This document shows positions 35,889-46,998 of a stretch of 64,000 nt of DNA, in pieces. The notes beneath the pieces were generated by a model. That model searched no databases. It had not been told where the DNA came from and saw nothing but the letters and a program-made list of their open reading frames with translations. The DNA is taken from contig WTPW01001266.1 of NCBI GenBank assembly GCA_009809945.1, positions 112,814-176,813 of the forward strand. The letters are read 5' to 3'. Every line of letters begins with the position of its first letter. Position 1 is the first letter of the stretch. The DNA is from Gigaspora margarita. Taxonomy: Eukaryota > Glomeromycota > Glomeromycetes > Diversisporales > Gigasporaceae. The position numbers and the translations under genes were made by a program.

Positions 35889-37020
35889 AATCCAAAAGAT
35901 ATATCTAATTTATCATTAGATAAATCTTTAAAAAAAATTTGGTTGAATTTATGAACTTAAGTATATTTGTTGTTATGGTATTGGAATCAAAAAAATAAAT
36001 ACAAAGCATTTGTTTGTTATTAAAAATCAGTATAGATAGGATATTTTAATGGATTATATTTGTATTATTAACAATATAAAATTCAAATTAAAAAAATAAT
36101 TATAAGCTCTTTAATAATTATTAAAAATAAATTATACTAAAGAAACAATACTATATTGATTATTATTATAAATATTAATTAAAATCAATAACCAAGCAAT
36201 ATATTTTTTATTATTAAAAAACTATAAAAATATAAATAACATTGTTAGAACATTTAATCAAACAAAATATAGAAGTACTAGTAGCAATAATATACAATTT
36301 GCCTATTTAAAGCCTTTTTTGACCTTGTTTATATTCAAAATATCAAATAGTTCAAAGATTGTTTAAGCTTTAATAACAAATAAATTTGTTTAAAAATATA
36401 AAATTATATTTTTTTAAATACTAAATATATTTTAGTTAAATTTAAAATAGATTTTTTTAAAAAAATTTTAAGTACTTTAATTTATTTAAGGCAATTCCTA
36501 TTTGGACACTAGGTTATTAACACTTGGTTACACAAAACAAATATAAAGCCAATCAAAATATTGAATTAAATGCACTTTGTAGATCATATGCAGATTGCTT
36601 TTTGTACAACAAAAATAAAGCAAAAAACAAAAAATTAATGATGTCTTAAAATTTTGTTCACAAAATCATCTTTGGGGCTCTAATAAAAAAAACTCCTTAT
36701 AAAATTTTAGTATAAAATATACCCTATCCATCCCAGTTAACTAACCCTAATATTAGTAAAATTTTATTTATTTCTTTGTTTATTTAATAAAAATTATTTT
36801 AATTTACATGTTATACAAACACCCATGTTTAATACACTAGGTGGTAAATTAGTTTTTTCCTTTATTTAATTGCCAAATTGTTCAAAAGTATTTAATTTGT
36901 TAATTACAATTGATTACAAATATTATTGCTAATAGTATCTATTTATAGTATCTATTAAAAGTTTTTTTGCATCTAGTAGATTATTTAAAAATATGCAAGT
37001 ATTTTAAATTTTTTGTTTAT
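35889..37020. other. CpG-free AT-rich block with a decayed hAT MITE
   Basis: No gene is visible. From about 36300 to 36500 the sequence follows the 13947/37798 MITE family (tttgaccttgtttatattca, then ttttaagta) with most G and C lost. I see no CG dinucleotide here. Confidence 0.45.
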
Positions 37021-37021
37021 A

Positions 37022-37196
37022 TTGTGCCCCAAATGCAAATTGGCCCAGTTGTCAATCTGGTCAAATTAAAAATTAATTTAGCCTGGATATTAGGGTTGGT
37101 TAAGATTAGATTAGGCCAGTTTTTTATTTTGGCTATAAATGTTGACATTTGGGCTGTCCCAATTAACAACTGGGCCAATTTGCATTTGGGGCACAA
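37022..37196. mobile_element. 175-bp MITE with 30-bp perfect ends
   Basis: The left end ttgtgccccaaatgcaaatt and the exact complement at the right end extend through ggcccagttgt. Conservation of the ends amid heavily decayed DNA suggests a later arrival than its surroundings. Peptides read across it on both strands are artefacts of the symmetry. Confidence 0.7.
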
Positions 37197-37394
37197 CATA
37201 TATAAAGAATATTATATATATATAATTATAAAATCCATATTATATAAAGTAAAATTAATAGAAATAGGACAAATTCATTAAATAAATTTGACTCATTTTT
37301 CTTAATTTTTTTTATATATTCAAAAACAAGCTATACAAAAATAACTATTTTTTACTTTTATTCAAAAAGCCCAAAAATTTTTTTGATTTGAAAA

Positions 37395-37653
37395 TGAGCT
37401 ACTTCTATAAATAATAATAGTTACTATAGTGTATAACAAAATAAAACTTTACTATATAACTTAATTATAATTGTTTAAGTAAACTTATTGAAAATCAAAA
37501 TTTACATACTTTAAAATTTTTATTCAAATCAAAACTTCTTATTATTTGATTTTTAATTAAAAAAATTAAAATTCCTTTAAAGATACATTTGTTAAATATC
37601 AAAATTAAAAGCCAAATAATAAAGTTCTTCAAATTGATTAAAAGTTTTAGAAT
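37395..37653. repeat. Decayed copy of the ~340-bp palindromic core
   Basis: Left-arm words tagttactatagtg, tttactatataac, ttaagtaaacttattg and cttattatttgatttttaa match the core family, with the right-arm partner aattaaaagccaaataat. The outer right arm is missing, cut off where a tRNA-like sequence starts. Confidence 0.55.
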
Positions 37654-37654
37654 A

Positions 37655-37735
37655 AGGGTATAGCAACTTAGAAAAGTTGGTAAGTTAGCACCCTAAGCAG
37701 CAGGTCTAGAGTTCAAATCCTACTAGTGATACTTT
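37655..37735 (+). repeat. tRNA-like sequence, possibly a tRNA-derived SINE head
   Basis: An A-box-like stretch (tagcaacttagaaaagttgg) is followed about 50 bp later by a B-box-like gagttcaaatcc. The outer ends gtatagc/gtgatac can pair as an acceptor stem with one mismatch. The anticodon stem does not fold well, so a functional tRNA is unlikely. A related sequence lies on the other strand at 43853-43935, and both continue into tttgaaaaa/ttcaaaaa. Confidence 0.35.
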
Positions 37736-37797
37736 GAAAAAATTAGACTTATATTTTAGTAACTATCTTTTTATTAATCAGTTGGATGTACTACTTG

Positions 37798-38077
37798 CAG
37801 TGTTGTACATTTTGGCTGTCCACAACCTTTTTTGGCATGTCCACAACCAAAATTGTTCAAACATCCAAGATTGTACAAAGCTTGTCTAGACTTTAATAAT
37901 TAATAAATCTATTTAAAAAATATATAACTATATATTTTTTTAGATGCTGAACACATTTTAGTTAAAATTAAAATAGGTTATCTTAATAAAATTTTAAGTA
38001 ATTTTACTTTATTTAATTGTCCAAAATTGTTCAAAATTGTCCAAATCATTGTCCAAAGCTGTCCCATGACAACACTG
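37798..38077. mobile_element. 280-bp hAT-type MITE, same family as 13947-14174
   Basis: It starts cagtgttgtacattttgg and ends acaacactg, flanked by ctacttg on both sides (37791-37797 and 38078-38084). Seven of the expected eight duplicated bases are visible. The interior shares tcttaataaaattttaagta with the copy at 59052. Confidence 0.7.
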
Positions 38078-38129
38078 CTACTTGTAATCTTGGTTTACTA
38101 TTTAGAATAGGAGCTTTCAGGTATATTTG

Positions 38130-38890
38130 TGTACTATTACACAGACAAATCCAAGAAACTAAAAAAATAAAAACCCACTTGGCAAGTTCTAAATAAGAAG
38201 ATAGCAAAAATCTCTGATAGTATCAGAATATTAGAAACTGGAGCCAAAGAACTAGACAAAGTAGACAATAGAAGAAAAGGACCTATATTATAAAAGTAGG
38301 TACCAAGAGAAGAAAAAACCATAGTGGTACCTAATGCTAGTAAATTAACTCTTCCAAGCTAACTAATTTGAAATATTATGAAAGGACTGGAAGAAAGGTA
38401 GAGGTGGGTGCTAAGATCAGAGCAAACCTTCCAAAAGCAAAAGTAGGTAATAGTAGCATTTTAAGGTAACTTTTAACTACAAGTATAAGCCTTAGTAAAT
38501 GTGCAAGTTACCAAAGTATAAATAAATATATATATAGAATAGGTCTACTCTATCAAATTTGTTGTTGAGGATAAGCCAAATTGAACTTAGGTCCACTGAA
38601 GGAGTTCTAAAAGTCATGAGAAAAATCTAAAAAGTCCAAACTGATGTATATGTATTGCAAATATTTCAGTCAATCAGTTAAGAAGCAGAAGATCAGAGGG
38701 CTTAAATAGGCAATGCCAATATATAGGTTGCAGGTATAGTAGCTAGTGTAAAACCTTAAGATGGCTGCTTAAATAAGCAATCAAAAGTTGCAGGTATAGC
38801 TAGTTGTACTCTCATCCAAATGTAATTTCTGATGAGTAAAACTGAATAAATTATATGCTCCAAAATAGGCACTTTTAATCTGAAAAAAAA
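38130..38890 (+). repeat. Decayed relative of the GC-rich retroposon
   Basis: From acaaatccaag to about 38600 the sequence aligns by eye with 12415-12880 (cttggcaag, gaaaaggacctat, ggtaccaag, gaggtgggtgct, gtaggtaat). It differs mainly by C-to-T and G-to-A changes, often both at former CG sites. It continues past 38600 into sequence that has no counterpart visible at 12.9 kb, perhaps corresponding to the assembly gap there, and ends near an A-rich tract at about 38882. Confidence 0.6.
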
Positions 38891-39300
38891 TAAAGTTTTA
38901 GAATATATATATTATAATTTTCTAAACAATTTTATTTAAGGGTAGAGGGTATATAGATTATTTCTATTAATAAACAAGTAACAAAAAATATTTTACTGCA
39001 AATTTAAAAGTTGCTACATATAAAAATTATTTTTTACTAAATAAATTGATATTTATGCACTAAGTAAAATTGTTCATAATAAAAAATTACGCATATTCTA
39101 AAAATTTTATTAATTTTGAATAAAATTTAATAAAGTTTTTATAGTATCAACTTTTGTGAGAGCGGGGTCTATTCTGCAGGGGTGATCACAAAATGGCCAA
39201 TCAAATCATGTGTAAACAATAAGTAAATAGGAACATAAAGATAAAAACAGCTAAATCTTATGTTCTACTAGGCCAGTTTTAATAATTCAACTACTGTTAC
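38891..39300. other. AT-rich repeat debris
   Basis: No gene is visible, only short fragments resembling core-family words (aaataaattgatatt, aagtaaaattgttc). Confidence 0.4.
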
Positions 39301-39602
39301 CATATATGTCTTAAAATAAGCTACTATCTAAAATAAGCTACCTCTAATTTTTTTAAAAAATCTTAAAAAATTCGTTACATATAAAAGTCTAAATTTTGCT
39401 AAGTAAATCTCAAAAGTGCTATTAAGCAAACTTGTTCAAAATATCGAAATACATCTAAAGTAAAAATTTGGTGTTATTTGGACAACTTTTGATTAGTACA
39501 TTGTTCAATTTTTTCAAAAACTCAATATTTTAAAAATAAGTAACCCCACATTTTTTGTGTAATTTTTTGGCCAAAAATAGTAGCTTATTTTTGGACATAT
39601 AT
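39301..39602. mobile_element. ~300-bp MITE with AAATAAGCTA terminal repeats
   Basis: The left end catatatgtcttaaaataag and the complement of the right end (tatatatgtccaaaaataag) are inverted repeats, each followed by further aataagctac words. The same terminal set encloses the core copies at 40503-43431 and 59694-60441. The exact target site is unclear. Confidence 0.55.
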
Positions 39603-40502
39603 AGTCAGTATTGGGCTGGATATTGGACATAGACATTGGACCACCTATGTCCAGTCCAGTCCAATCTATTGGACTAGAAGGAGTTGGACATTGGACATTG
39701 TATAACATTAAATCAGTATATAATTATGTGACAATTGGCCAATTAAATTATAAAATTTTGTACTTGAATTATTATACTATATATTTGATACATAGATAAA
39801 ATTCAAATAATAACAATTTAAAAACATATTGGCAGATCGGCATAACATGTTAGCTTGATCAATTATGATCAAGGATTATCAAATAAATTTTACGCAAAAA
39901 TTTATTACAAAGCAAATTTTTACAAAAATGACCTTTTTAACTAACTTTGTATTTATAATTAAGTATGTAGAAAATTACGAAATTCATGTATTTAATTATA
40001 AGCCAAAAGTAAATTAAAAAAGGCCATTTTTTTGAAAATTAGCTTCTGAATTTACCAACCCATCTAATAATGCCCAACCTATTCTAAAACACCTGAATAT
40101 TTCAACAAACGATAAAAGTACTTCTTTCTACAGCTTAGCATATCTTTTTTATTAAGTTTTACTAGTTTTTAACTTGTCTAGATGTCAAAAAGGCTTTTTT
40201 GTTAGTTGTGACAAGTACTTCGTTTGTTAGTTTTTCAACGTTACTTAGGAGTAAATTTTTGTATAACAGTTTATCGAAAAAGATCCAATTACACTGATCC
40301 GCTAATATGATTAACTATAATCACTATAAGAAACTGTAATTGTAATCAGTATTATAAATTCAAAAAATTTTATTCGCCCAAACGCAAAAATAAAAAATTT
40401 ATACGCATATTATATATACAGGGAGCCCTGATATACACGCAAATTTAAATCAATATGTGCTGCGCCTACTGCGCGAATCCAATTTACATCACTGATTGTA
40501 AT
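39603..40502. other. Non-coding DNA with ttggacat debris
   Basis: At 39605-39700 tattggacat and tgtccagtccagtcc words resemble those at 43610-43720. The remainder shows no gene. Confidence 0.4.
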
Positions 40503-40959
40503 ATAATATGTGTCTAAAAAATAAACTACTATCTAAAATAAGCTATCCTTCTTTAGGTCCAAAAATTCAAAAATGTCTTTGACCCAAAAATAAGCTATCC
40601 TATGATTGACAATAGTTACTACATAGTAAAGTCCAAAGTTTACTATATAAATCAGTTATTATCGCTTAAGTAAACATATTTAGAAGATCAAATTACATAT
40701 AAGGTAAAAAGGGGTAATTTGGCAAAGTTAACAATGCTATCAATTAAACTTTTTATTGACCCGTGCAAAATTTTACATATTTGAAGTCACGAGACTATGC
40801 CATATTTAGAATAGTTCTATAAAAAAAAAAGGATATGATAATTGAAAAATCAGTAAAGATCGCTGCTGTGCATATAGTACTAAAAAATAGATCAAAGAGT
40901 AATTTGGCGAATTTAGATTATCAAGATTAAAATAATTTTTTTTACTTCCCTTTATTTTT

Positions 40960-42703
40960 TTAACAACCTTTCTGCTTTCCAAGAGTCTTTTGGGCTCTTT
41001 TTTCATTTTTTTGTGCCAAATGAAGTTCTGGTTCAGCTTTCTTTTGTCCTGCTATCTCCTTTTTTTGGGCTGCTAGCTCCTTTTTTTGTCTCGCTTTGTC
41101 GGCTTTACGTTCTACTTCCCTGTTCACTTCTTCTAATTGGTGCCAACTTTCTTCACTAGTGAGGAGCTGGGAAAATGGAAGTATCTTTCTTTTTTTCCTA
41201 GGAGAAGGTAGATCAGACCCGGTCTGGTCTTCTGTAGTTGACTATGAACTTTCTGTTGGAATGCAAGAAACTGGATACTTAAGAACTGAACGTAGAGAGG
41301 ACGTCCCAGGATTTTTGTAAGTATTTAGTTCTTCATTTGCTACTGAAATTTGTGACTTTAATAAAGCATTTTCATTCTTAAGTTTTATATTTTCTTCTAT
41401 TAGTTGTTCAACATTTGAAAGAGTAGAATGAAAATGCTTCGAATTAGTAGACTTTTGAACTGACAAAGATGATATGGCTTGTTGAATAGAAGATTGACTA
41501 GACGAAGATGAGATATTGAATCGTTCAGTTACTAATGATGGGTCTAAACGGTCAGGACTAATAGCTTTTGGGTCATAGGCCAAATACCCGTCGCTTTATA
41601 GGCTTTACGAATGGCTTGTGTAGTGTAAGTATTAAGAAAAGCGAAACCAAAGGCTCTTGCGAAGGTTCGTTTGTTTACTATCATGCTATCATTTTCATTA
41701 CTGTATTTTTCACATGCCTTACTATATTCTTTTTTTAGTTTTGCGAAAGGAATTTCCCGATAGTTGCAAAACATGGGTTGTATGCGGCGGAAGTGCATAA
41801 AGAAGGATCCCATTGTTATGACAAAAGTCAACAATTGTATAACTGATGTGACTACTATGACCATCTAACATTAGTAATACTGGTCGGGTAGGAGGGATTG
41901 ATCGAATAAAATGATCAAAGTACATTTGAAATAGGTCTTCATGCATGTACCCTGTGCTTGTAAAGCCATTACGGTTCCTGGTGGTGCTCCGTCGAGTAAA
42001 CCAGGAATCGTACGAATGCCTTTATAAATTATTAAAGGTGGAATATAAGATCCATCTGCTGAAATTGTGGGCGCAACTGAAATATGGTCATGAGAATTTC
42101 CTTGTGCAATTTTGTGAACTTGACGTGCACCTTTTTTCGCTATAACCTTTTCTAATTTAGGCACAATGACGAACCCAGTCTCATTTATATTCCATATCTG
42201 TGCCACAGAAAGTGAATTTTCATCGATAATTTGTTTAAGTTTTTTGAAATGGTCATCAACAATAGTTTTATTTGCTTTTTGTGCCCTTGCCTCTGATAAG
42301 TTTTGAGGAACACAAAAGGACAACTCGGAGTAGTCCTTCATAAAACATTTCCACCAGTCTTGACCTGGCCCATCTTCTCCAAATGGGTGTGATCGTTTAT
42401 TTAACTTCATCATTTCCATCACGCAATGATTAACTCCCGTTTTGTTAAACCAAACCCGAGCTTCTGCATGTTAATGCAGTAGCCGACAAGCTAATTTTCT
42501 TCATGACTGGTGAGAACGTTGGGTGCACCCGGACGTTTAGGGGGACTACCATTAGTAACTGCATGCTGAAGTGTAGTTTCTGAAAGACCGAAGTCTTTCG
42601 CCAAGCTATTAATACTTGGAGGTTTGGACCCGAGAGGGCAATCATTTAACTTTTTAAGTGCAGCACTAATTGCATCACCTCTTTTCGCAGAAGAAGTTTT
42701 CAT
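40960..42703 (-). pseudogene. pogo/Tigger-family transposase, degenerate
   Basis: Minus-strand fragments in order: an N-terminal helix-turn-helix (INSLAKDFGLSETTLQHAV), a DNA-binding part with FGEDGPGQDWWKCFMKDY, and the DDE catalytic core. The core shows SVAQIWNINETGF, where the first catalytic Asp of the usual DET motif is Asn, then VLLMLDGHSSHI with the second Asp intact, and ALPPHTTHVLQL. The third acidic residue region is deleted. The C-terminal part has ATGIWP, a coiled coil (SNVEQLIEENIKLKNENALL) and a lysine-rich tail ending at 40960. At least six lesions exist: stops near 42489 and 41244, and frameshifts near 42430, 41955, 41770 and 41558. The family cuts and pastes at TA, matching the element's flanks. 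The protein would be inactive. Confidence 0.85.
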
Positions 42704-42965
42704 GTTTGAATAAATTTTTATTAAAAATTATCGAAATAAAAAAAGTTACAAAATTAAGTATAAAAGATCAAGATTACATGATGCGTAAAAATTTGCTGGT
42801 AAATATTGTTCTGTTTAGATGTTGTAGCAACATTAGTCACACAAAATCGTTCGCGTACTGTCCGCGTACTAAATTAAATGTCCATACTTGCCGCGTTATG
42901 TTTAAGTTGAAATCCACGTGTATGTTATAAGTAGGGGTAATATGGCGAATTGGAAATAAATGAAA

Positions 42966-43081
42966 ATATATCGTGACTCCATGATTGGATTTGAACAATT
43001 TTTTTACCATTCGAATCCTCTCAATGAGAGGATTCGAATGGTATAGAAATTGTTCGGATCTGATCATAGGATCACGATATA
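42966..43081. repeat. ~115-bp hairpin inside the pogo element
   Basis: An imperfect palindrome from tatcgtgactcc to ggatcacgata, with central gaatcctctcaatgagagga and flanking accattcgaat/attcgaatggt. It is one of at least nine related hairpins in this window. Confidence 0.75.
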
Positions 43082-43431
43082 TTTACATTTTTTTACAATT
43101 CGCCAAATTACCCCTTTTTACCTTATGTTAAAATTTTTAGAAAAATTGAAAAATATTTTATTAATTGACTTTTAATTTTTACATTCGATGAAAAAATTAA
43201 TTTTTTTTAAAAAAATATATTCAATGAATGTAAAAATCAAAAGTTAAATAATAAAAACTTCTTCAATTTTAATGAAAATTTCGATATATATGTATTTGAT
43301 TTTCAAACAAGTTTATTTAAGTAGTAATTATCAATTTACATAGTAAAATCTAAACTTTACTATTGAGCAACTATATGCGATTGATTAAAAATTGATTTTA
43401 CCCAAAAATTAGCTTATTTTCGAACATATAC

Positions 43432-44417
43432 AGTTTGATAATTGGTAATTCTAGTGTTACATATTAAACAGAGTTTTTTTACTGCTCAGATTTTGAAGAA
43501 TTCTATTGCACCTTATGCTGATTTAAAAGTAATTTTAAATTCTTTTATTATATAGATTTAAATAGAATTTTGTTATAGCTTATATAATAAATAATTTTAA
43601 AAATTTTAGTAAATCATTGGACATATTGGACATGGACTATGTTCAAGTATATGTCCAATGTCCAGTCCAGTCCAATCATGTTAAAATTAGATAGACATAT
43701 ATCCAATGCCAATACTGTATATGGTATACAGAGATCCCAAATCGGTATTGTTGTTATTCCAATATGCTCTTGGTATAATCCAGATTACAGATCTACCAAT
43801 CTAGCTTGGTTTTTTAGTTCAGGTTACTATAACAAGATATGAATTTTTGAAGAATGTCTTTGGTGGGATTCAAACTTGTATCTGTAGTTACAAGTGCTTG
43901 GGGATAACAACTATCCAACTTTACTAAGTTGACACACTTTTAATCATTATATTATTTCTTTAAATAATTATAATTTTTTTATATAAAAGTGCAATTGTTA
44001 TTTATGAATTAATTTTGCTATACTGTGTTTGCATATAATAATACATATATGTATTATTTTGAAATTGCTACTTTTTTAACAATTATCTATTTGATTTAAA
44101 ATAATTCCCATATATGTAAAGATATTACTCAGGTCAGAAATATTGGCTTAAGTCAGTAAAATTTGAATTAGGTATTGACCCAGGTTAGAATTATCCAACT
44201 AGATTTGTGCATATAATAATTGATTTTTGCAAACCAATTAGAACTAAATATGTACAAATAATAACATATAGAAGTACACTTAACAAACTTGTACTCAAAT
44301 GTAAATTAAAAAATAGACTTCTTTTACCATTAAAATTTTATAAAATAACTATATAAATAAATGTATAGTATATAAAGTAAATTGGAGTATTGTGATGAAG
44401 TTAACTTTGATTGATGA
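43432..44417. other. AT-rich non-coding DNA with ttggacat debris
   Basis: Bases 43610-43720 carry tattggacatgg and tgtccagtccagtcc. A tRNA-like repeat follows at 43853. No gene is supported. Confidence 0.4.
43853..43935 (-). repeat. tRNA-like sequence, second copy
   Basis: On the minus strand, tcaacttagtaaagttgga (A-box-like) is followed by acaagtttgaatcccacc (B-box-like). It shares the caacttag-n-aaagttgg hairpin with the copy at 37655. The rest has diverged, and it is not a recognisable functional tRNA. Confidence 0.35.
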
Positions 44418-44532
44418 TATCATGTGACTTATCCAACAGAATCGAATGATTTTGATATCAACTAGTTCATCTCACAAAGACGAATCTAATGGTATAAAAA
44501 TCATTAAATTCTAATTACTGGATCAAAAGATA
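44418..44532. repeat. Hairpin of the CTCAATGAGA family (diverged)
   Basis: It runs from tatcatgtgacttatcc to actggatcaaaagata, with central ttcatctcacaaagacgaat. The arms are weaker than in other copies. Confidence 0.5.
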
Positions 44533-44574
44533 TTATCATTCAAAGATAAAAAAACTAAAATAAAGATTTTAGAG

Positions 44575-45345
44575 GAAGTGGAGATATTGTGACGAATTTG
44601 TACTATCTTGTGATACAATGACAAAAATTGGATAATTTTTATACCATTCGATTTATCTCGATGAGATGAATCGAATCGTGGTTAGATCATCAAATTCCGA
44701 TCACTGGATCACAAGATAATGATGATTATGTACGATATACTACAATACAAAAATAATTTTGAGGGTTATGATGAAACACAATGTTAGCTATAAGGTAAGT
44801 GCCTTTTGGTACTATGCAAATAGCTATTTATGCTCTAAGTAAAGTTGTTCGGGCTATCAAATTCCGTGTGCTCCAAAAGTTTCATAAAATTTAAACAACT
44901 TTTTATTAATTGACTTTTATAAAATACGTTCTTACAAAAAAAATCTAAATTTTTTTATAGAAGTGTATTTTGTAAAATTGATTAATAACAAGTTGTTTAA
45001 ATTTTATAAAACTTTTAGCGCACACGTAAATTGATAGCCCGAACAACTTTACTTAGAGCATAAATAGCAATTTGCATAGTACCAAAAGGCACTTACCTTA
45101 TAGCTAACTTTTGCGTTTCATTATAATACCCTCAAAATTATTTTTGTATTGTAGTGTCATATGTACATAATTATCATTATCTTGTGATCCAGTGATCAGA
45201 ATTTGATGATCTAACCACTATTCGATTCATCTCATTGAGACAAATTGAATAGTATAAAAATTATCCATTTCTGGTTGTTGTATCACAAGATAATACAAAT
45301 TCATTACAATATCCCCCTTTGTCACAATACCCTCTTTTATCTTAT
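44575..45345. mobile_element. ~770-bp palindromic element with two hairpins and a core
   Basis: The two halves are inverted copies about a centre near 44950. The left half carries a hairpin (44603-44719) and the right half its partner (45178-45294). Between them lies a diverged subfamily copy of the palindromic core (about 44790-45110; gctctaagtaaagttgttcg, ttattaattgactttt). Outer words ggatattgtgac/gtcacaatatcc pair. There is no coding content. Confidence 0.65.
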
Positions 45346-45484
45346 ATATGATAAAATTATTTTGGATTTTGGACCCTAAAATTAAATTTTTTTTGAAATT
45401 GTTTTGATCTATTTTATTTAAAACTCAAAAGTTTTTAATACTTTTTTTTGAATAGATGAAATTATAAAGAATATAAATACCATG

Positions 45485-45691
45485 TCCTATCATGAATAAG
45501 CACCCCTTTTTTGAAATTTTAAACTCAAATTATTTGAAAATTATCTAACCAAACTCAATAAAAAATTTTTAAATTAAACTTTATAAATCTATAAAATTTA
45601 AATAAATAAATTTTTATTAAGTTTTATTAGATAATTTTTAAGTTATTTGAGTTTAAAATTTCAAAAAAAGGGGTGCTTATTTATGATAGGA
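45485..45691. mobile_element. 207-bp MITE with TCCTATCAT...GCACCCC ends
   Basis: Inverted ends of over 40 bp begin tcctatcatgaataagcacc and finish with the complement of tcctatcataaataagcacc. The right flank is TA (45692-45693) and the left is TG, probably a mutated TA. The aagcacccctttttt word is shared with the element at 21745. Confidence 0.65.
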
Positions 45692-45929
45692 TACAGTATA
45701 TAAATTTTTATTTGCTCTTCTTTATAAAAATTTTAATTTATTTTTGAAAACCTAAAATAGATATTTTTAAAAATCAATTTTGGTAGCATGTATAATATAG
45801 TATATAAAAAAAAAATTAATTTAAACAAATCAGACTTTGTTAGTTGCAACTTTTTTTTTTGTTTGTAGGTAAATTAAACTTTTTTATAAAATTTTATAGC
45901 AGAATAGTAATATATTTAATTTTTTTTAG

Positions 45930-46057
45930 TATAGCTACAATAGGATCAATTGCTAATAACAATAGGTCATTGGCATTTAGTCAGTTTATTAAATAGAAAA
46001 TTTTAGTATTGTTAGTAAAATTAGAAATATAGTAGCTTAAAGGAGATTAGTCTATAA
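45930..46057 (+). pseudogene. LINE RNase H relic, part before the insertion
   Basis: A stop-riddled frame reads SIATIGSIANNNRSLAFSQF, KILVLLVKLEI and LKGD. This resembles the middle of the RNase H domain carried by LINE-type retrotransposons. The frame resumes at 46999 beyond the inserted element. Confidence 0.4.
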
Positions 46058-46995
46058 GGGAGCTTCCAGAAATCAGCTGATTTTTGTTTACTATGAGCCT
46101 ACCCCCACCCACCCACACCTGATACCCCAATTAGCCAATCAGATTTTACAATTATTAAAAAGTTAAATATAAAATTTAATAGTAAATAACTTTTAATCTA
46201 CTGGACCAAATTTGATGAATCAACTACCAAAATGATCCTCTCAATGAGAGGATTCTAGTGAGCCCAAAATTGTTAAAATCCAATCACAGGATCCTGTGAT
46301 CGGAATAGATTTGTGTTACTATAAAAGTTCTATAATTTATTAAATAATTATAANNNNNNNNNNNNNNNNNNNNNNNNNNNNNNNNNNNNNNNNNNNNNNN
46401 NNNNNNNNNNNNNNNNNNNNNNNNNNNNNNNNNNNNNNNNNNNNNNNNNNNNNNNNNNNNNNNNNNNNNNNNNNNNNNNNNNNNNNNNNNNNNNNNNNNN
46501 NNNNNNNNNNNNNNNNNNNNNNNNNNNNNNNNNNNNNNNNNNNNNNNNNNNNNNNNNNNNNNNNNNNNNNNNNNNNNNNNNNNNNNNNNNNNNNNNNNNN
46601 NNNNNNNNNNNNNNNNNNNNNNNNNNNNNNNNNNNNNNNNNNNNNNNNNNNNNNNNNNNNNNNNNNNNNNNNNNNNNNNNNNNNNNNNNNNNNNNNNNNN
46701 NNNTTTATAGTAACACAAATCTATTCCGATCACAGGATCCTGTGATTGGATTTTAACAATTTTGGGCTCACTAGAATCCTCTCGTTGAGAGGATCATTTT
46801 GGTAGTTGAATCATCAAATTTGGTCCAGTAGATCAAAAGTTATTAATTATTAAATATTATTAATAAATATATAAATTTGGTCAAAAGTAATTTTGCAACT
46901 TTGGCCGGAATTATGAAATTTTGGCCGGAATTACACCTGATACTTCAGCTGACCCACCCACCCACCCAGAAATCAGCTGATTTCTGGAAGCTCCC
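46058..46995. mobile_element. PIF/Harbinger-like palindromic element in a LINE relic
   Basis: The ends gggagcttccagaaatcagc and its exact complement are flanked by TAA (46055-46057, 46996-46998), a TWA target. Both arms contain the hairpin variant (46195-46295 and 46720-46830; gatcctctcaatgagaggat). The centre is an assembly gap (46354-46703). The left arm has a run of ccccacccaccca and the right its counterpart. A second copy lies at 62194-62885. Confidence 0.75.
46354..46703. other. Assembly gap (350 N) at the centre of a palindrome
   Basis: The gap falls exactly between the two inverted arms of the Harbinger-like element. By analogy with the copy at 62.2 kb the centre may carry an extra insertion. 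Confidence 0.95.
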
Positions 46996-46998
46996 TAA

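Larger units (their letters stand above)
40702..43123 (-). mobile_element. pogo-type (Tc1/mariner superfamily) transposon, 2422 bp
   Basis: Perfect 22-bp inverted ends (aggtaaaaaggggtaattt then ggc) at 40702-40723 and 43102-43123 are flanked by TA (40700-40701 and 43124-43125). One degenerate transposase gene lies on the minus strand. Near the transposase start side, 42966-43081 forms a ~115-bp hairpin of the cross-family type described in the findings. The conserved ends suggest a recent insertion, or mobilisation in trans despite the broken gene. Confidence 0.9.
40503..43431. mobile_element. Palindromic element split by a pogo-type transposon
   Basis: Outer ends (atatgtgtctaaaaaataaa and the complement of the right side, tgtatatgttcgaaaataag) enclose a copy of the ~340-bp palindromic core. 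That core runs 40606-40701 and resumes at 43126-43400. Removing the 2.4-kb insertion and one TA rejoins the core in the order seen in intact copies. Confidence 0.65.

Noticed and set aside
36967-37281. Overlapping open frames on both strands
   Set aside because: They are created by the perfect inverted ends of the MITE at 37022-37196.
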